This document shows, piece by piece, positions 1 to 9,329 of a stretch of 64,000 nt of DNA (position 1 is its first letter; each line of letters opens with the position of its first letter). The DNA is from Mesostigma viride (lineage: Eukaryota; Streptophyta; Mesostigmatophyceae; Mesostigmatales; Mesostigmataceae). The position numbers and the translations under genes are program-made. Location: assembly GCA_009746045.1 (NCBI GenBank), contig RPFO01000097.1:1172146-1236145 (forward strand). Direction: 5' to 3'. Under the pieces are notes generated by a model. That model searched no databases. It saw only the letters and a list, made by a program, of their open reading frames with translations, and was not told the origin of the DNA.

Positions 1-664
1 GTGGCCGCAAAATGGCGCATTTCGGCACACCAAAGTTGTGCAGCATGGTCGCTGGATTCGGCGATTTCTGGCCACCCTTGCACGTTTACGACTACTATGT
101 ATCATAAAAAGTACAAAGAAACCAATATATCCTTTAAAATACGCCGGAAAGGTATTGCTGTCAACGTTTCTATCGTCCGGCCTGATCGCAGTTTTTTCCA
201 GCAAGAACGCTGCCGACACCTATCAAATGGCATTCCCGCGAACCAAAAATTGGCCTGTATCATCTTTAGGACGTATAAAATCAATTTCCTGAGTTTGGTC
301 AGAAAATTCGAACGAAAACGTAAATGCCATGCGTGGGCGCAAGCCGCCATGGCCAGGTCGTCGTTTTCCGGAATGCACGTTGTACGTGAAAAAGTACCCT
401 GACCCCTTGTACTTTGACCGGCCAGAACACCTCTATAACTTTGTCAGAAGTATGCAAACCCTAGTACCATGCTGTGAGGAAAATTATAAACTTTCGATCT
501 TCTCAGCTAAACTTTTCCTAATTCTCAATAGTTTTCGCGGCATTTGGTCCCCCGAGAAGGGGCCGACGTGTCGGCTGTAACTCAGTTTTAGGCGGAAAAT
601 CGGCAGCCAGACCATTTAGGGGTTAATTACTATCGAGGCCAGTGTTTTCCGCGTAGATGCACGC
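1..664. other. No recognisable feature
   Basis: Mixed-composition DNA with only short, overlapping open frames on both strands and no motif I can place. It directly precedes a transposon-end repeat and LINE debris, so it is probably old repeat sequence, but I see no positive evidence for a gene. Confidence 0.4.
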
Positions 665-780
665 CCTAAAACCCTAAAAAAAGTCGCGTATTTTACTACA
701 CCGCGTATTTTACACCCTCCCACGTATTACACCGTATTTTTAGGCCCCGCGTTTATACCCCGTACTTGCCAACCTGGTCA
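665..780 (-). repeat. Transposon-end-like repeat, inverted copy of 53990-54100
   Basis: Read on the minus strand this stretch begins with TTGGCAAGTACGGGGTATAA and then carries several spaced TACGCG-type motifs. The same order of motifs occurs on the plus strand at about 53990-54100, next to a hAT-type zinc finger. The similarity runs for about 100 bp with small indels. I read it as the end of a DNA transposon that is otherwise missing here. Confidence 0.5.
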
Positions 781-1950
781 TCAGGTCAACCCCGCCCCTC
801 CAGTCAACCTTGGGCTTCTGGGGATCCTGCTTGTGGCGGAGGTAGTCCGGCCACAGGTCGCGTCGCTGCTGCTGCTGAGCGGGGGTCAGGTTGTCGTCCA
901 GCGCCCAGGTGAGGTCGTGCAACCTCTTGCGACGAGGAAGGAACCGCTGCTTGTCCCGCTCAGCAGCTAGGGGAGGGGAAGGTGAGCAGGCCTGGTGGGG
1001 GAGCCGCCTTGTCCCGTGAGTGGGAAAGGCGGACGTGGCACCCGCGCAGTTCTACAGTACCTCACCTACCGGGCCCATGAGGGTAAGAAGCTGGTCCTTG
1101 AGCTCGTCGGCATGCAAGGGTGGTTGCCGTCTCTCCTGGCTTCTGCATTGGGGAAACGACACAGGCAGCACCACTGACGGCACTCGCGGCGGGCGCGATC
1201 GGTGGCCTCCCTTTGTTCGGCCTGGCAGAGGTCGTCCAGCTCCTGGAGTTTCGTGGCGATGGCGTCGGTGGTTGAGGCGGTCGCTGACCGCGCAGCACGC
1301 GACTCCGCAAAGCCGGGTGAGCGGCGGAAGGTCGCCAGCGTCCTGCCGGGGAGGCCGGGAAGCCATGGATGGTGGCCGTCTGCGCCGCTATCGTTGGGAC
1401 CTGCGTGTATGGCTTCAAGCTTCTTCATGAGCACGCTGCACAAATGGCCCTCCACCTGCATGGTTGAGGCAGGAGAGGAGGGCGGCATGCGCATCAGAGG
1501 CCTGCGCCGCGGTCTGCAGCGCCGGGTGAGCTGACGGAGGGTGAAGCTTTTGGGCGACCGGCCTTAGTTTCCGTATCTGAAGAGACCTTGGCCTCCACCG
1601 TGTTGAGCGCCGTGGTCATCGATGTCATCTTCTCGGCCAGGCTGCGGCCAGGTCACGTGCTCCTCCAGCAATGCTCGGATGTCATCCTTGCAGAGGGAGG
1701 AAGCCGATGTGGCTGCCGGCTGCGCAGGCCGGGCTGGGTTGCAGAGCTTAGCGCGACGAGGCCGCGTTCAGTTAGCTGGAAGACGGAGGCTGAACAGGAA
1801 AGCGAGGCGATGGTTGAGCTCTGGCCGGGCGAGGAACCTCTCCAGGCTGTACGTCGGCGCCGGTGGGGATGGGCCCAACGGGCCCACGGAGCGTGCGTTC
1901 CTATGCTAAGAACGGGACTATCTCGGCGCATTGAATCTTCCTTGGTCAGT
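781..1950 (-). pseudogene. Decayed LINE ORF1 remnant
   Basis: The minus strand near 800-920 encodes a C-terminal piece with the pattern LDDNLTPAQQQQRRDLWPDY. This closely matches the C-terminal segment of the intact LINE ORF1 protein at 29769-31121 (LDDDLTLAQQQRRRELWPTY). Farther upstream on the same strand, 1060-1494 and 1650-1930 hold Ala/Arg/Ser-rich open stretches in different frames, as expected of an ORF1 broken by frameshifts. There is no complete reading frame. The 3' side is cut by the transposon-end repeat at 665-780. The boundary near 1950 is approximate. Confidence 0.55.
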
Positions 1951-1979
1951 TGATCCTGCCAGTTGCTGAAAGAAAAGCG

Positions 1980-2068
1980 TTGGTAGTCTGGTACATACTT
2001 TCGCCATTTGTGTTCACGGCAGGCCCTGCCACGAACACAAATGGCGAAAGTATGTACCAGACTACCAA
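1980..2068. repeat. 36-bp perfect inverted repeat (hairpin), 17-nt loop
   Basis: Arms 1980-2015 and 2033-2068 are exact reverse complements of each other. The left arm starts TTGGTAGTCTGGTACATACT and the right arm ends with its complement. The 17-base loop at 2016-2032 itself contains a short palindrome (GGCAGGCCCTGCC). Outside the perfect stem, pairing continues imperfectly for roughly another 10 bp with bulges. Transcribed RNA would form a very stable hairpin. It could be a small-RNA precursor, a foldback element, or a replication-slippage palindrome; sequence alone does not decide. Confidence 0.85.
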
Positions 2069-2363
2069 AAACGGTTTCTTGGGCTCGGGCGAGGCGCTTG
2101 GCGATGGGTTTGCGGGAAATCCAGGCGGCTGGGCGGGAACAATGGCGAGTCGGTTGGGCTGGGAGCCGGAAAGCTCCTTTTCCAGACCGTGCTTAGTTCA
2201 ATTCGGAGTTGTCATAGCCTGAATCTTGTCACGTGCGTAACTTTTTCGATGCTTTGTTTCAGCCGTAACCAATTATACTGGCGGGTGCGTCTTTATAAGA
2301 AGACACATTGAAAGCAAGTAATCCGACTGAATTTGGGGCTCAGACGCAAAAGTTCTGAAGAGC

Positions 2364-2495
2364 TAGTGCTTAACGGTTGGGGGATGATGCAGACGATATT
2401 TGTTTTAACTTTTGTGTAATTATTTTTCTAATGAGATTAGCATAGTACTCCGTGGCATGCCTTTGCGCATGACACGCAAGTACTTACTTACTTAC
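2364..2495 (+). mobile_element. LINE 3'-end insertion (tail only) with 11-bp TSD
   Basis: About 130 bp of the 3' untranslated end of the LINE family common in this window. It starts at TAGTGCTTAACGG, includes the conserved TGAGATTAGCATAGTACTCC block and the GCATGCC...GCATGAC stem-loop, and ends in ACTT repeats. It is flanked by a perfect 11-bp duplication, TTCTGAAGAGC, at 2353-2363 and 2496-2506. That is the mark of target-primed reverse transcription with extreme 5' truncation. Confidence 0.9.
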
Positions 2496-2581
2496 TTCTG
2501 AAGAGCGCCGCCGTCAGCCATACCGCCGTCAGCCATTGCGTTCCGCCTAAAGATGGCTACTCCATACTTGTGTTGGCATTG

Positions 2582-3480
2582 CTATCGGTTAGGTGCGGCG
2601 CGTACATGCAGCCCCGGCGGCCCACGGGCAGGGTCGCATTGGCATCCACCAAGATGGCAACGATAGTATTGCCATTGAGATGTGTCGCTCTGAAAGGTCG
2701 AGCAACTGGGTGAAAAACGCCTCGCGGTCTTCGGCAGGGTGCCCAGCGTGTGGGGCATAGCTGACAATGACCAAGAGCATAATGGGGGTCCGTCCTTAAG
2801 GGAGCGGAAAGTGCACTGAAGGATCCGATTGAGAGCTAAGTTTGTCGTCCACGAGTTGGGCAGCGTTGGGGGAGCACAACACGCCCACCCCCCCTTGACC
2901 CGGTGCATGGGCCGCACAGCAGTTGCCATTGTAGTGCAAGGGTGACACGCTGAACGGGGCCCGCCCAAAGGAGAGCCGGTGCTCTTGAACACCGAGCACA
3001 TCAATGCCATATAGGCGGCAGTAGTGGACCAGCTCGTTGGCCCGCGGGGGGGCATCCCCCGGCCCCGGGCAGGGTGCGGACATTGTAGGCGGCGATGCGC
3101 AGCGAGTGATGCCGGCGTTGACCCAGCAAGGGGCGCCGCTGGGGAACCGCGGTATCGGCAGGGGGTCGATCGGGGAGAGGCTGGCGGGCCGTCAGGGGTG
3201 TGTGCGGCGTGAGATAACATAGTACTTTTCAACGCGCATAGTGGCACTCTCCAAGCGAGCGGCGCCACTTGCTCGCCTGGTCTTGGGGTCAAAGAATGCA
3301 GCATACCTTTGGTGGGAGTGCTGGGTGGCCAAAGTGGCAGCAGGGCGCGTTCAGTTGTTGCAGAGTTGGCGATAAAGGTCGCGGCCGTTTGACTCCATTG
3401 CGTCGTCCGTGAGATTGGGCTATCCAAGACACGCTCGGCCATCGGACGACGGGCCGTGTGGGAGGTGGGTTAACTGGCTA
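2582..3480 (-). pseudogene. LINE ORF2 N-terminal endonuclease remnant
   Basis: The minus strand encodes pieces of an apurinic-type (APE) LINE endonuclease in several frames. An IDVLGVQEHRL segment lies around 2970-3010, a GGVGVLCS segment around 2880, a VIVSYAPHAG segment around 2750-2780, and a VDANA segment near 2650 at the place where such proteins have GDFN. The order matches the family, but the frame changes at least once, so it is not functional. Reverse transcriptase is absent; the copy stops near 2582. The ORF1-like remnant just upstream on the same strand (3481-4680) is probably the same insertion. Confidence 0.65.
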
Positions 3481-4684
3481 GTAACCTCCCGGTAGCTGCT
3501 CGCGGTGTGGATGGCGCGGGGAGGGCCTACTCCCTACCCCGCCGCGTGTCCGCCCAGCTTGGCGTGCCAGGGGACCTCCAGCGAGGTAACCTTCACTTTC
3601 CATGCGTTGTCCTTCCACCGCAGCCACCTTCTTCGTGTGGTCAGCCAGGGCCTTCTTCGCGTCCTCCTGTGCCTGAGCCGGTCCCTGCGGGCGCTACATA
3701 AGCTGCTCCAGGGTCAGATCGTCATGTCGAGGTTCCAACCCAAGCTCCGTGGTAACTTGGTCTCAGTGGTGTTGGAGTATATAGTGCTTGCCGACGGGGC
3801 GCGTAAGCACGAGCGCCACCGGCGCGTCCGTGCGCCCCCGGCGGTAGGCGGCGGACGGTGTCCATTGTGACACTGTCCTCTAGGCGGAAGTTGCTAATCA
3901 TGAGTTCCATCTCAACCCTGAGGCGTAGGCCCAATCCCATCTCCCGGGGGAGGGCCGCCACACTGCGGAGGATAATGGTGCGGCCGCACCGCTCTTTGGT
4001 GTCCCGGTCGGCAAAGGTCCGGGAGGCCGCCTGGGCGGTGGTACTTGCGATGTCCTGAATGGCATTGCTAGCCATGGTGAGGCATAGCTCGGGGCTGCCT
4101 TCGCCACCTGCGCCTCCACTATGTCCACTAAATTGCCGGCCACATGCGCCGCTAGGGTGCAAGCGACCGTCTCCGTCAGTGAGTGCCGGCGACCTGGGCC
4201 GCCACCTTGTCCGCCACGTTGGCCTCGAGGGCCGCAGCCAAGTGGCCTGCGAAATCAGAATTTATCAGCTCCGTGGCAACCTCTGCGCCACTGCGGTACT
4301 GGCAATTAAGGGCTGCTGCCGCTGCAGATCCAGATACTGGCAGCATCTCACTTTTCTTCAGCGTGGTGGTGGCAATGACGCGCAACTCACTTTTCTTCAG
4401 GCTGCGAGTCCAGGTCTTGAGGGTCGGAGAACGGAGTATTAAATAGCGGAAAGCCCGGGCGGTGGCGGAGGCCAAAGTAGAGTGCGGCCTTGCCGCATAT
4501 AAGCTCTGCGAGCAATTCCACTAGGTGCTGCCGAGACAGGGTCAGAAGGATCTGCCGGCACATTAGCTGTGCCTTCAGCAAATGCCGCAGCGTTGAAGGG
4601 TGCATTACGGACTTCAGTAGCGATGTTCCCTGAGTCAGCACGGGGGCTGCGAATGATAGGGCTCGGGCCGTGCCGCGGGGGGAT
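3481..4684 (-). pseudogene. LINE ORF1 remnant (RRM-like)
   Basis: Minus-strand segments between 3722 and 4162 read as an ORF1-type nucleic-acid-binding domain (an IILRSVAALPREMG stretch, then MELMISNFRLEDSVTMDTVR). An Ala-rich coiled-coil-like stretch lies upstream and a Gln/Lys-rich C-terminal piece downstream, toward 3500. Frames shift repeatedly. The position immediately upstream of the endonuclease remnant fits the usual ORF1-ORF2 order. The copy is interrupted at 4699-5040 by a younger LINE insertion in the opposite direction; sequence resumes at 5041. Confidence 0.5.
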
Positions 4685-4698
4685 TTATGCCCATGTTT

Positions 4699-4993
4699 AT
4701 GCACCTTCCTGAGGGGTATGCTCCTGTTGTCTCCCCATGGGACCCGCGGCTCGTTGCTAGCCAGGGTAGAAGTCCGCAGGTGGAGGTTATTGGCCCTGAG
4801 GATAGCCGCTACACTACCGCCTCGTCTGCCATTACAGTAGAGGACAGCTCGGATGAGGATCATATCCCCATCCATGCAGTGCTTGGTTGGGGAATGACGC
4901 AGACGATATTTGTTTAAACTTGTGTGTAATTATTTTTTCTAATGAGATTAGCATAGTACTCCGTGGCATGCCTTTGCGCATGACACGCAAGTA

Positions 4994-5029
<36 letters not shown>

Positions 5030-5040
5030 TACTTACTTAC
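4699..5040 (+). mobile_element. 5'-truncated LINE (ORF2 C-terminus plus 3' end) with 14-bp TSD
   Basis: Carries the last roughly 60 codons of ORF2 (a GRSPQVEVIGPEDSRYTTAS stretch then DSSDED, without the usual in-frame ending), the family 3' UTR, the stem-loop and a long ACTT array. It is flanked by the perfect 14-bp repeat TTATGCCCATGTTT at 4685-4698 and 5041-5054. It sits inside an older minus-strand LINE ORF1 copy, so it is the younger event. Confidence 0.9.
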
Positions 5041-5174
5041 TTATGCCCATGTTTCTTGGCCGCAGATTCTATAGCCTGAGCGTTGCCCATGCCTTCTTCT
5101 ATGAAGTGAGACAACTATGCCTGGACGCATGGCGATCCAACGTCGTGGAAGGACTAGGGTAGTTGTCTGAGAGG

Positions 5175-5538
5175 AAAGAAGCGAAGGCCGCGGGAGCCGC
5201 GTGGCTATCTCTAGGTAGACCTGCATGGAGGGAGACAGAGGGTAACAAGAAAGGTTGATAGGGAAAACACACATACACACACACACCACCACTACCAACA
5301 CAAACAACCAAAACTAAGAAGGAAAAGAGGGAACGCATACACACATACATACACGAAGGGGCAAAAAAGAATAAGTAAGGAGTATACATTACAAAGGGAA
5401 AAAGAAAAAAGGAAAAGAAAGAAAGAAAAAAGAAAAGAAAATGTAAATGGTAATAATACGAACAATAATAAATAAAGACAAAGTAAAGAGTAATAATAAT
5501 AACAAAAACAAAAATGGAATAAAGGGAAGGTCATTGCT
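5175..5538. other. Purine-rich simple sequence, no gene
   Basis: CA-rich stretches near 5268-5345 grade into A/G-rich low-complexity sequence (AAAGAAAAAAGG-like) from about 5390 to 5520. The complement therefore shows short Phe/Leu/Tyr/Ser-rich open frames that look like composition artefacts. I see no coding or RNA feature. Confidence 0.6.
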
Positions 5539-5846
5539 GGGATGTGGTGAGGCACAGGCGATGTAATTGGAGTATGGGTCAGGAGTTCGATTTTTCAGCG
5601 CCCATGGTGCATGCCCGGCCGGGGGGCTCCTATCCAACGCCTGCGCCTGATGCCCAGCGCCTGTTGTGGGGCGCGTCGCCTGCACGGACTGCAGTAGGCG
5701 GTAATTCTTTGCGCCCTGGTTTCTTGGTAACCATTGTCGAGACTAAGCTTGGTCGATGCGTCGTGAATTGGCGAGTCGGCAGTGACAAATCCGACCTACT
5801 TCGGAGACCAAACTTGGTAGTTATCACCGTTGATGTCCGCCATTAA
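5539..5846 (+). mobile_element. Possible tRNA-derived SINE
   Basis: A head resembling a tRNA gene starts GGGATGTGGTGAGGC near 5539 and is followed about 40 bp later by GGAGTTCGA, close to the B-box pattern of RNA polymerase III promoters. The unit runs about 300 bp and stops at an AT-rich TTAATTAATAAAAATTAA tail at 5842-5865. Length, head and tail fit a SINE, but I find no second copy in this window and no obvious target duplication, so this is tentative. Confidence 0.3.
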
Positions 5847-7398
5847 TTAATAAAAATTAATTAGGAACATAACTCCGTTGGGAGTATCTGTAGCACATAG
5901 CCCTTGAGAGGGGGCATATGGCCTATAATACATTCTAACTAAGCTACTTCCTGAAAGGGTGGGAATGTAAAGTGTAAACAACACTTGCTCTAGTAGGTGC
6001 ACTAGGGCACCTGCACCACCCAGAGTCTCGGGCAACTCCCAGCTAACGGGGAGCCCGTCATAGGTGGGGAAGATCATCATAGCTATACAAAAGCTAGAGC
6101 GTGGCATCTCAGCAGAGAGCAGCTCTCTGCATGGGCACAGCTTAACTACATAAAGCTAGGCATCATCTGGGGTGTGGCACATCATAGGCACGCATGTACA
6201 TGGCTAAATAATGCTCGGGAGTCAGCTGGTATAGTGCCTGTAGGAGGCGTACATGTACATGGCCACGGTCTATCTATTCTACACTACTACTGCTGTATTC
6301 CCCTACATAGGCTGGGGTGTCTGGAGTCACGGGGGCCGCGGGGGTCGCATGCCAGGGCTTGTGGCCGACGTACGTAGATGGCCGCCCCCTTCCAGTACAC
6401 CGGCTGCCCCGCCTTGGTCTGCCGGAGCTGGAGGTAGGTCGGCCATAGCTCCCGTCGCCGTTGTTGCTGCGCCAGGGTCAAGTCGTCGTCCACGGTGAAG
6501 GGAGTGTTCTCGAGCCGCTAGCGGCGTCTGAGAAACGAAATCTTGTCCGATGGGCTCTCAAAGATGAGAAGAAGCGGGGGCGCCCCTGCCTTACCCCGCG
6601 CGCGGGGAAGGCGGTGGGCGGTCAGCTTAATCTCACCCAGAAGGCCCATGCGATCAAGGACTTTGCTCTCAAACGCACGTGCAAGCTTCTCGGAATTCTC
6701 ACCTTCCTCCATGTCGAAGTTCTTGAGTATGGCGTTGAGGCTGCGCTTGGCGAGCTCGGCCTCCTCGCGGAGGTCAAGCGTCTGCCGCTGGAGCTGGGCT
6801 GCGACGGCGGAGGTGGTGGAGGTGGTGTGCTGCTTAAGCATGTCCGCCCAGGTCGTGATGGGAGGAGCATCGCCGGCCAGGCCAGCAGGGGCTGGCTTGG
6901 CGGCAATGTCCTTCACTGCCTGGGCGGTGAGGCCTGAGGTGTTCTGCAGGACCTCGATAGCAATGGCATTGTCCTTAAGACGCTGGTCGATGTCGCGGAG
7001 CTGGGCGGTGATGGATTCGGTGGAGGCGGAGGGGGGGGGGGGGTGGAGGCGAGGAGGGCGGCGGTGGCGGTGGGGATGGTGGGGAGCTCAGCAGCCAGCG
7101 TGCGACCCACAGCTGCCACATCTGCAGCAATGGGCGTCACGTGCTGTGAGAGGGCGGCGTGGAGGTGGTGGACGAAGGTGGATTCGGTAATGGGGGCCGG
7201 GTGCAGAAGGTCCTCGGCCGAGCGCTGAAGGATGGTAAAGAGAGCTGCGAGCTGAAGGCGGGGGCGAGACCAGCCGGACAGGTTGGTCGTAGAAGGGACG
7301 TCAGATACGCGGTGGGAAAACCGGCCATCAGCTCCGTTGCAGAAAACGGTTTGGATATGGAATTGCTGGCACAGGGCCAGCAGTGAGGCATGTGACCC
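5847..7398 (-). mobile_element. ORF1-only LINE-derived element, copy B (5'-truncated)
   Basis: Read on the minus strand, a decayed ORF1 (about 7395 down to 6310) is followed directly by a 3' UTR of about 450 bp and an AATT-type tail. There is no ORF2. The ORF1 retains the LTAQQ-type C-terminus (DDDLTLAQQQRRRELWPTYL), the LPRARGKAGAPPLL segment and a Thr/Ala-rich coiled-coil-like region. Its 3' UTR aligns by eye with that of copy A (31122-31612): both have CTCTCTGCTGAGATGCCA, then a CTATGTG..AC block, then CTCCCAACGGAG, then the tail. Its 5' side is cut at 7398 by the end of another LINE insertion. Confidence 0.7.
6290..7395 (-). pseudogene. LINE ORF1 protein remnant in copy B
   Basis: The C-terminal half is clear on the minus strand in two frames. 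A 132-residue stretch at 6518-6916 contains TWADMLKQHTTSTTSAVAAQ and the LPRARGKAG motif, and the terminal LTLAQQQRRRELWPTYLQLR segment lies at 6287-6493. The N-terminal half (to about 7395) is broken into further frames. A run of more than ten G at 7029-7043 marks one likely frame break. Compared with the 450-residue intact protein at 29769-31121, the N-terminal 150 or so residues are missing or unreadable. It would have been an RNA-binding chaperone-like protein of the retrotransposon particle. Confidence 0.6.
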
Positions 7399-7795
7399 GT
7401 AAGTAAGTAAGTAAGTAAGTACTTGCGTGTCATGCGCAAAGGCATGCCACGGAGTACTATGCTAATCTCATTAGAAAAATAATTACACAAAAGTTTAAAC
7501 AAATATCGTCTGCATCATCCCCCAACCGTTAAGCACTAGATGGGGATGTAATCCTCATCCGAGCTGTCCTCTACTGTAGTGGCAGACGAGGCGGTAGTGT
7601 AGCGGCTATCCTCAGGACCAATAACCTCCACCTGCGGACTTCTACCCTGGCTAGCAACGGGCCGCGGGGCCCGTGGGGAGAAAACAGGAGCATACCCCTC
7701 GGGGAGGTGCTTATCGCAGATGGCAGCCCATTTCTCTTTGTCAATCATGCGGGCGCGGAGTACGGATAGTCCCAGAAGCCCTGCATCTTCAAGAA
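7399..7795 (-). mobile_element. 5'-truncated LINE (ORF2 C-terminus plus 3' end)
   Basis: On the minus strand this is the same ORF2 end as at 4699 and 33089: KEKWAAICDKHLPEGYAP, then GRSPQVEVIGPEDSRYTTAS, ending DEDYIPI and stop at 7536-7538. The family 3' UTR follows, with the stem-loop and an ACTT tail that appears as AAGT repeats at 7399-7420. The 5' truncation at about 7795 falls at the start of the dispersed repeat 7796-8413. I could not find a convincing target duplication. Confidence 0.8.
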
Positions 7796-8413
7796 GGAGG
7801 TGCTAGTGTGGCTAAATGGTTACTCTAATTTCCTTGTAGTGTCTACACGGGTGGCCGTCTTGGAATGGTTGTAACTTGGGCAGTTCTTGTCAGAATGGCG
7901 TCAAACCTTGAACATAGGAGGTACAATATGTGCAGAGAATGGTAGTATGTGGTTTGGCCAGTTTTCATGAGGCTTAGATGTATAAAGGGGTGTTAGTGTG
8001 GTTAAATACTAGCTAAAACCTCCCTTAGCTTCGTCACAGGTGGCAATCTAGGAATATCCATCAAATAGGGCTGCGCTTGTCAGAATGACCTGAAAATTTG
8101 GGGCTGCATGTCCCCCCCTCTCTAGTACTTGAAAATATAAGATATGGCATGATTCCATGTGTTTATGATTTTTTTTTTTTTTTTTGTGAAAAAAGTACCC
8201 TTTTTGCAGGAAATCCATCAATGTGTCTAAACATCATTGTTTTGTGCTCAAAATTAGGCAGACTTTCTCAACAGTGGGGGAACTATATGGAAATATATGA
8301 TTTGGTCAAAATATGTTTGCCCATTGTCCTAGGGAAAATATGCCAAAAGTAGCGTCTTTTTCTATTTTTAGCGCGTAACCGGCATCTGGTGGGGGCTAGT
8401 ACCCCCCCCAAGT
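7796..8413 (+). repeat. Dispersed repeat, direct copy of 38008-38615
   Basis: About 600 bp matches 38008-38615 in the same orientation, starting GAAGGAGGTGCTAGTGTGGC and ending in GGTGGGGGCTAGTACCCCCC. Substitutions and small indels separate the copies. It is moderately AT-rich, has no long open frame and no recognised transposon ends. A poly-T run at about 8170 is specific to this copy. Both copies lie next to a LINE 3' end, so the unit may be part of a larger unrecognised element. Confidence 0.75.
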
Positions 8414-9329
8414 GGTTGGATTTTTTTTAAAAAATCATATTTATGGTCCCCAATCATCATTGGATTGTTAGCACATGCATAGGTATGGTTTCCAGAAAAG
8501 TGCCCTTTAGGGGTGTCCCCTCCCCTTATGTAGTATGTCCGCCATAGCGAGTGTCTAGTGGTGCCCATGCGCATGACACGCAAGTACTTACAGTGTTCGT
8601 AATATCACATCCACTTTTCAAGAAAGTTGCATATAGCTGTATTATCCTGATTGATGAAGCGGTGCAGAGGAATTCAATAGCCAAACTGGCTGGCCAGCAT
8701 CTATACTGTGCTGGGCACCCAAACAAATGTACACGCTACCCAATTACCGGTTGAAACGCAGGGTGACTGCGCAAGTCAGACAAGAAGAGGGCACCATCGT
8801 AGGGGCAGTCCAACTGCCACTGGCCGCATGAGTCCGCGGACAATGCTCCCGAAGGGAGTCGATGAAAGTACAATAAACCACTGGGCACGTCCCAAGGGGT
8901 TTCACTGGCTGGGCACATGCCTGGAGCGAGAGGTGAGAGTGCCCCATGCACTTCCACATGCCTACTATATATATAACATCCCGCCAAAAGGGCACACACA
9001 CACCGGGATGGTCTTTGCGGGGAAAGAAAGCCCTTCACACTACCAGAGGTGCAGATAGAACATGGACAGAATTCAACAAAGCATACCCCTAGCATGACCT
9101 AACGTGCCGCCAACCAGCCGTAGCCCCTACGAGCCACCAGAAATCATGGAGGCAGGGCAAGCATGGGCCGTTGATGCAGGTACAAGGGGCTGTGGCGCTG
9201 CGCCATCCACTGGCTGGCGATGTGCCCGCTAGGGGCCTGGCGGAGGAAACTGCGCGGGGCAACACTACGCATACATGAGTAGAAAGAGCTGTTCTGAAGC
9301 GGTAGAGATGGCAGGGCCCCCACCAGCGG
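8414..9329. other. Intergenic sequence downstream of FtsH; one LINE tail scrap
   Basis: No gene is supported here. At 8566-8592 a 27-bp scrap of the LINE 3' end (GCGCATGACACGCAAGTACT) is embedded. Remaining open frames are short and overlap on both strands. The FtsH polyadenylation region must lie just below 9330, but I see no distinctive signal. Confidence 0.5.
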
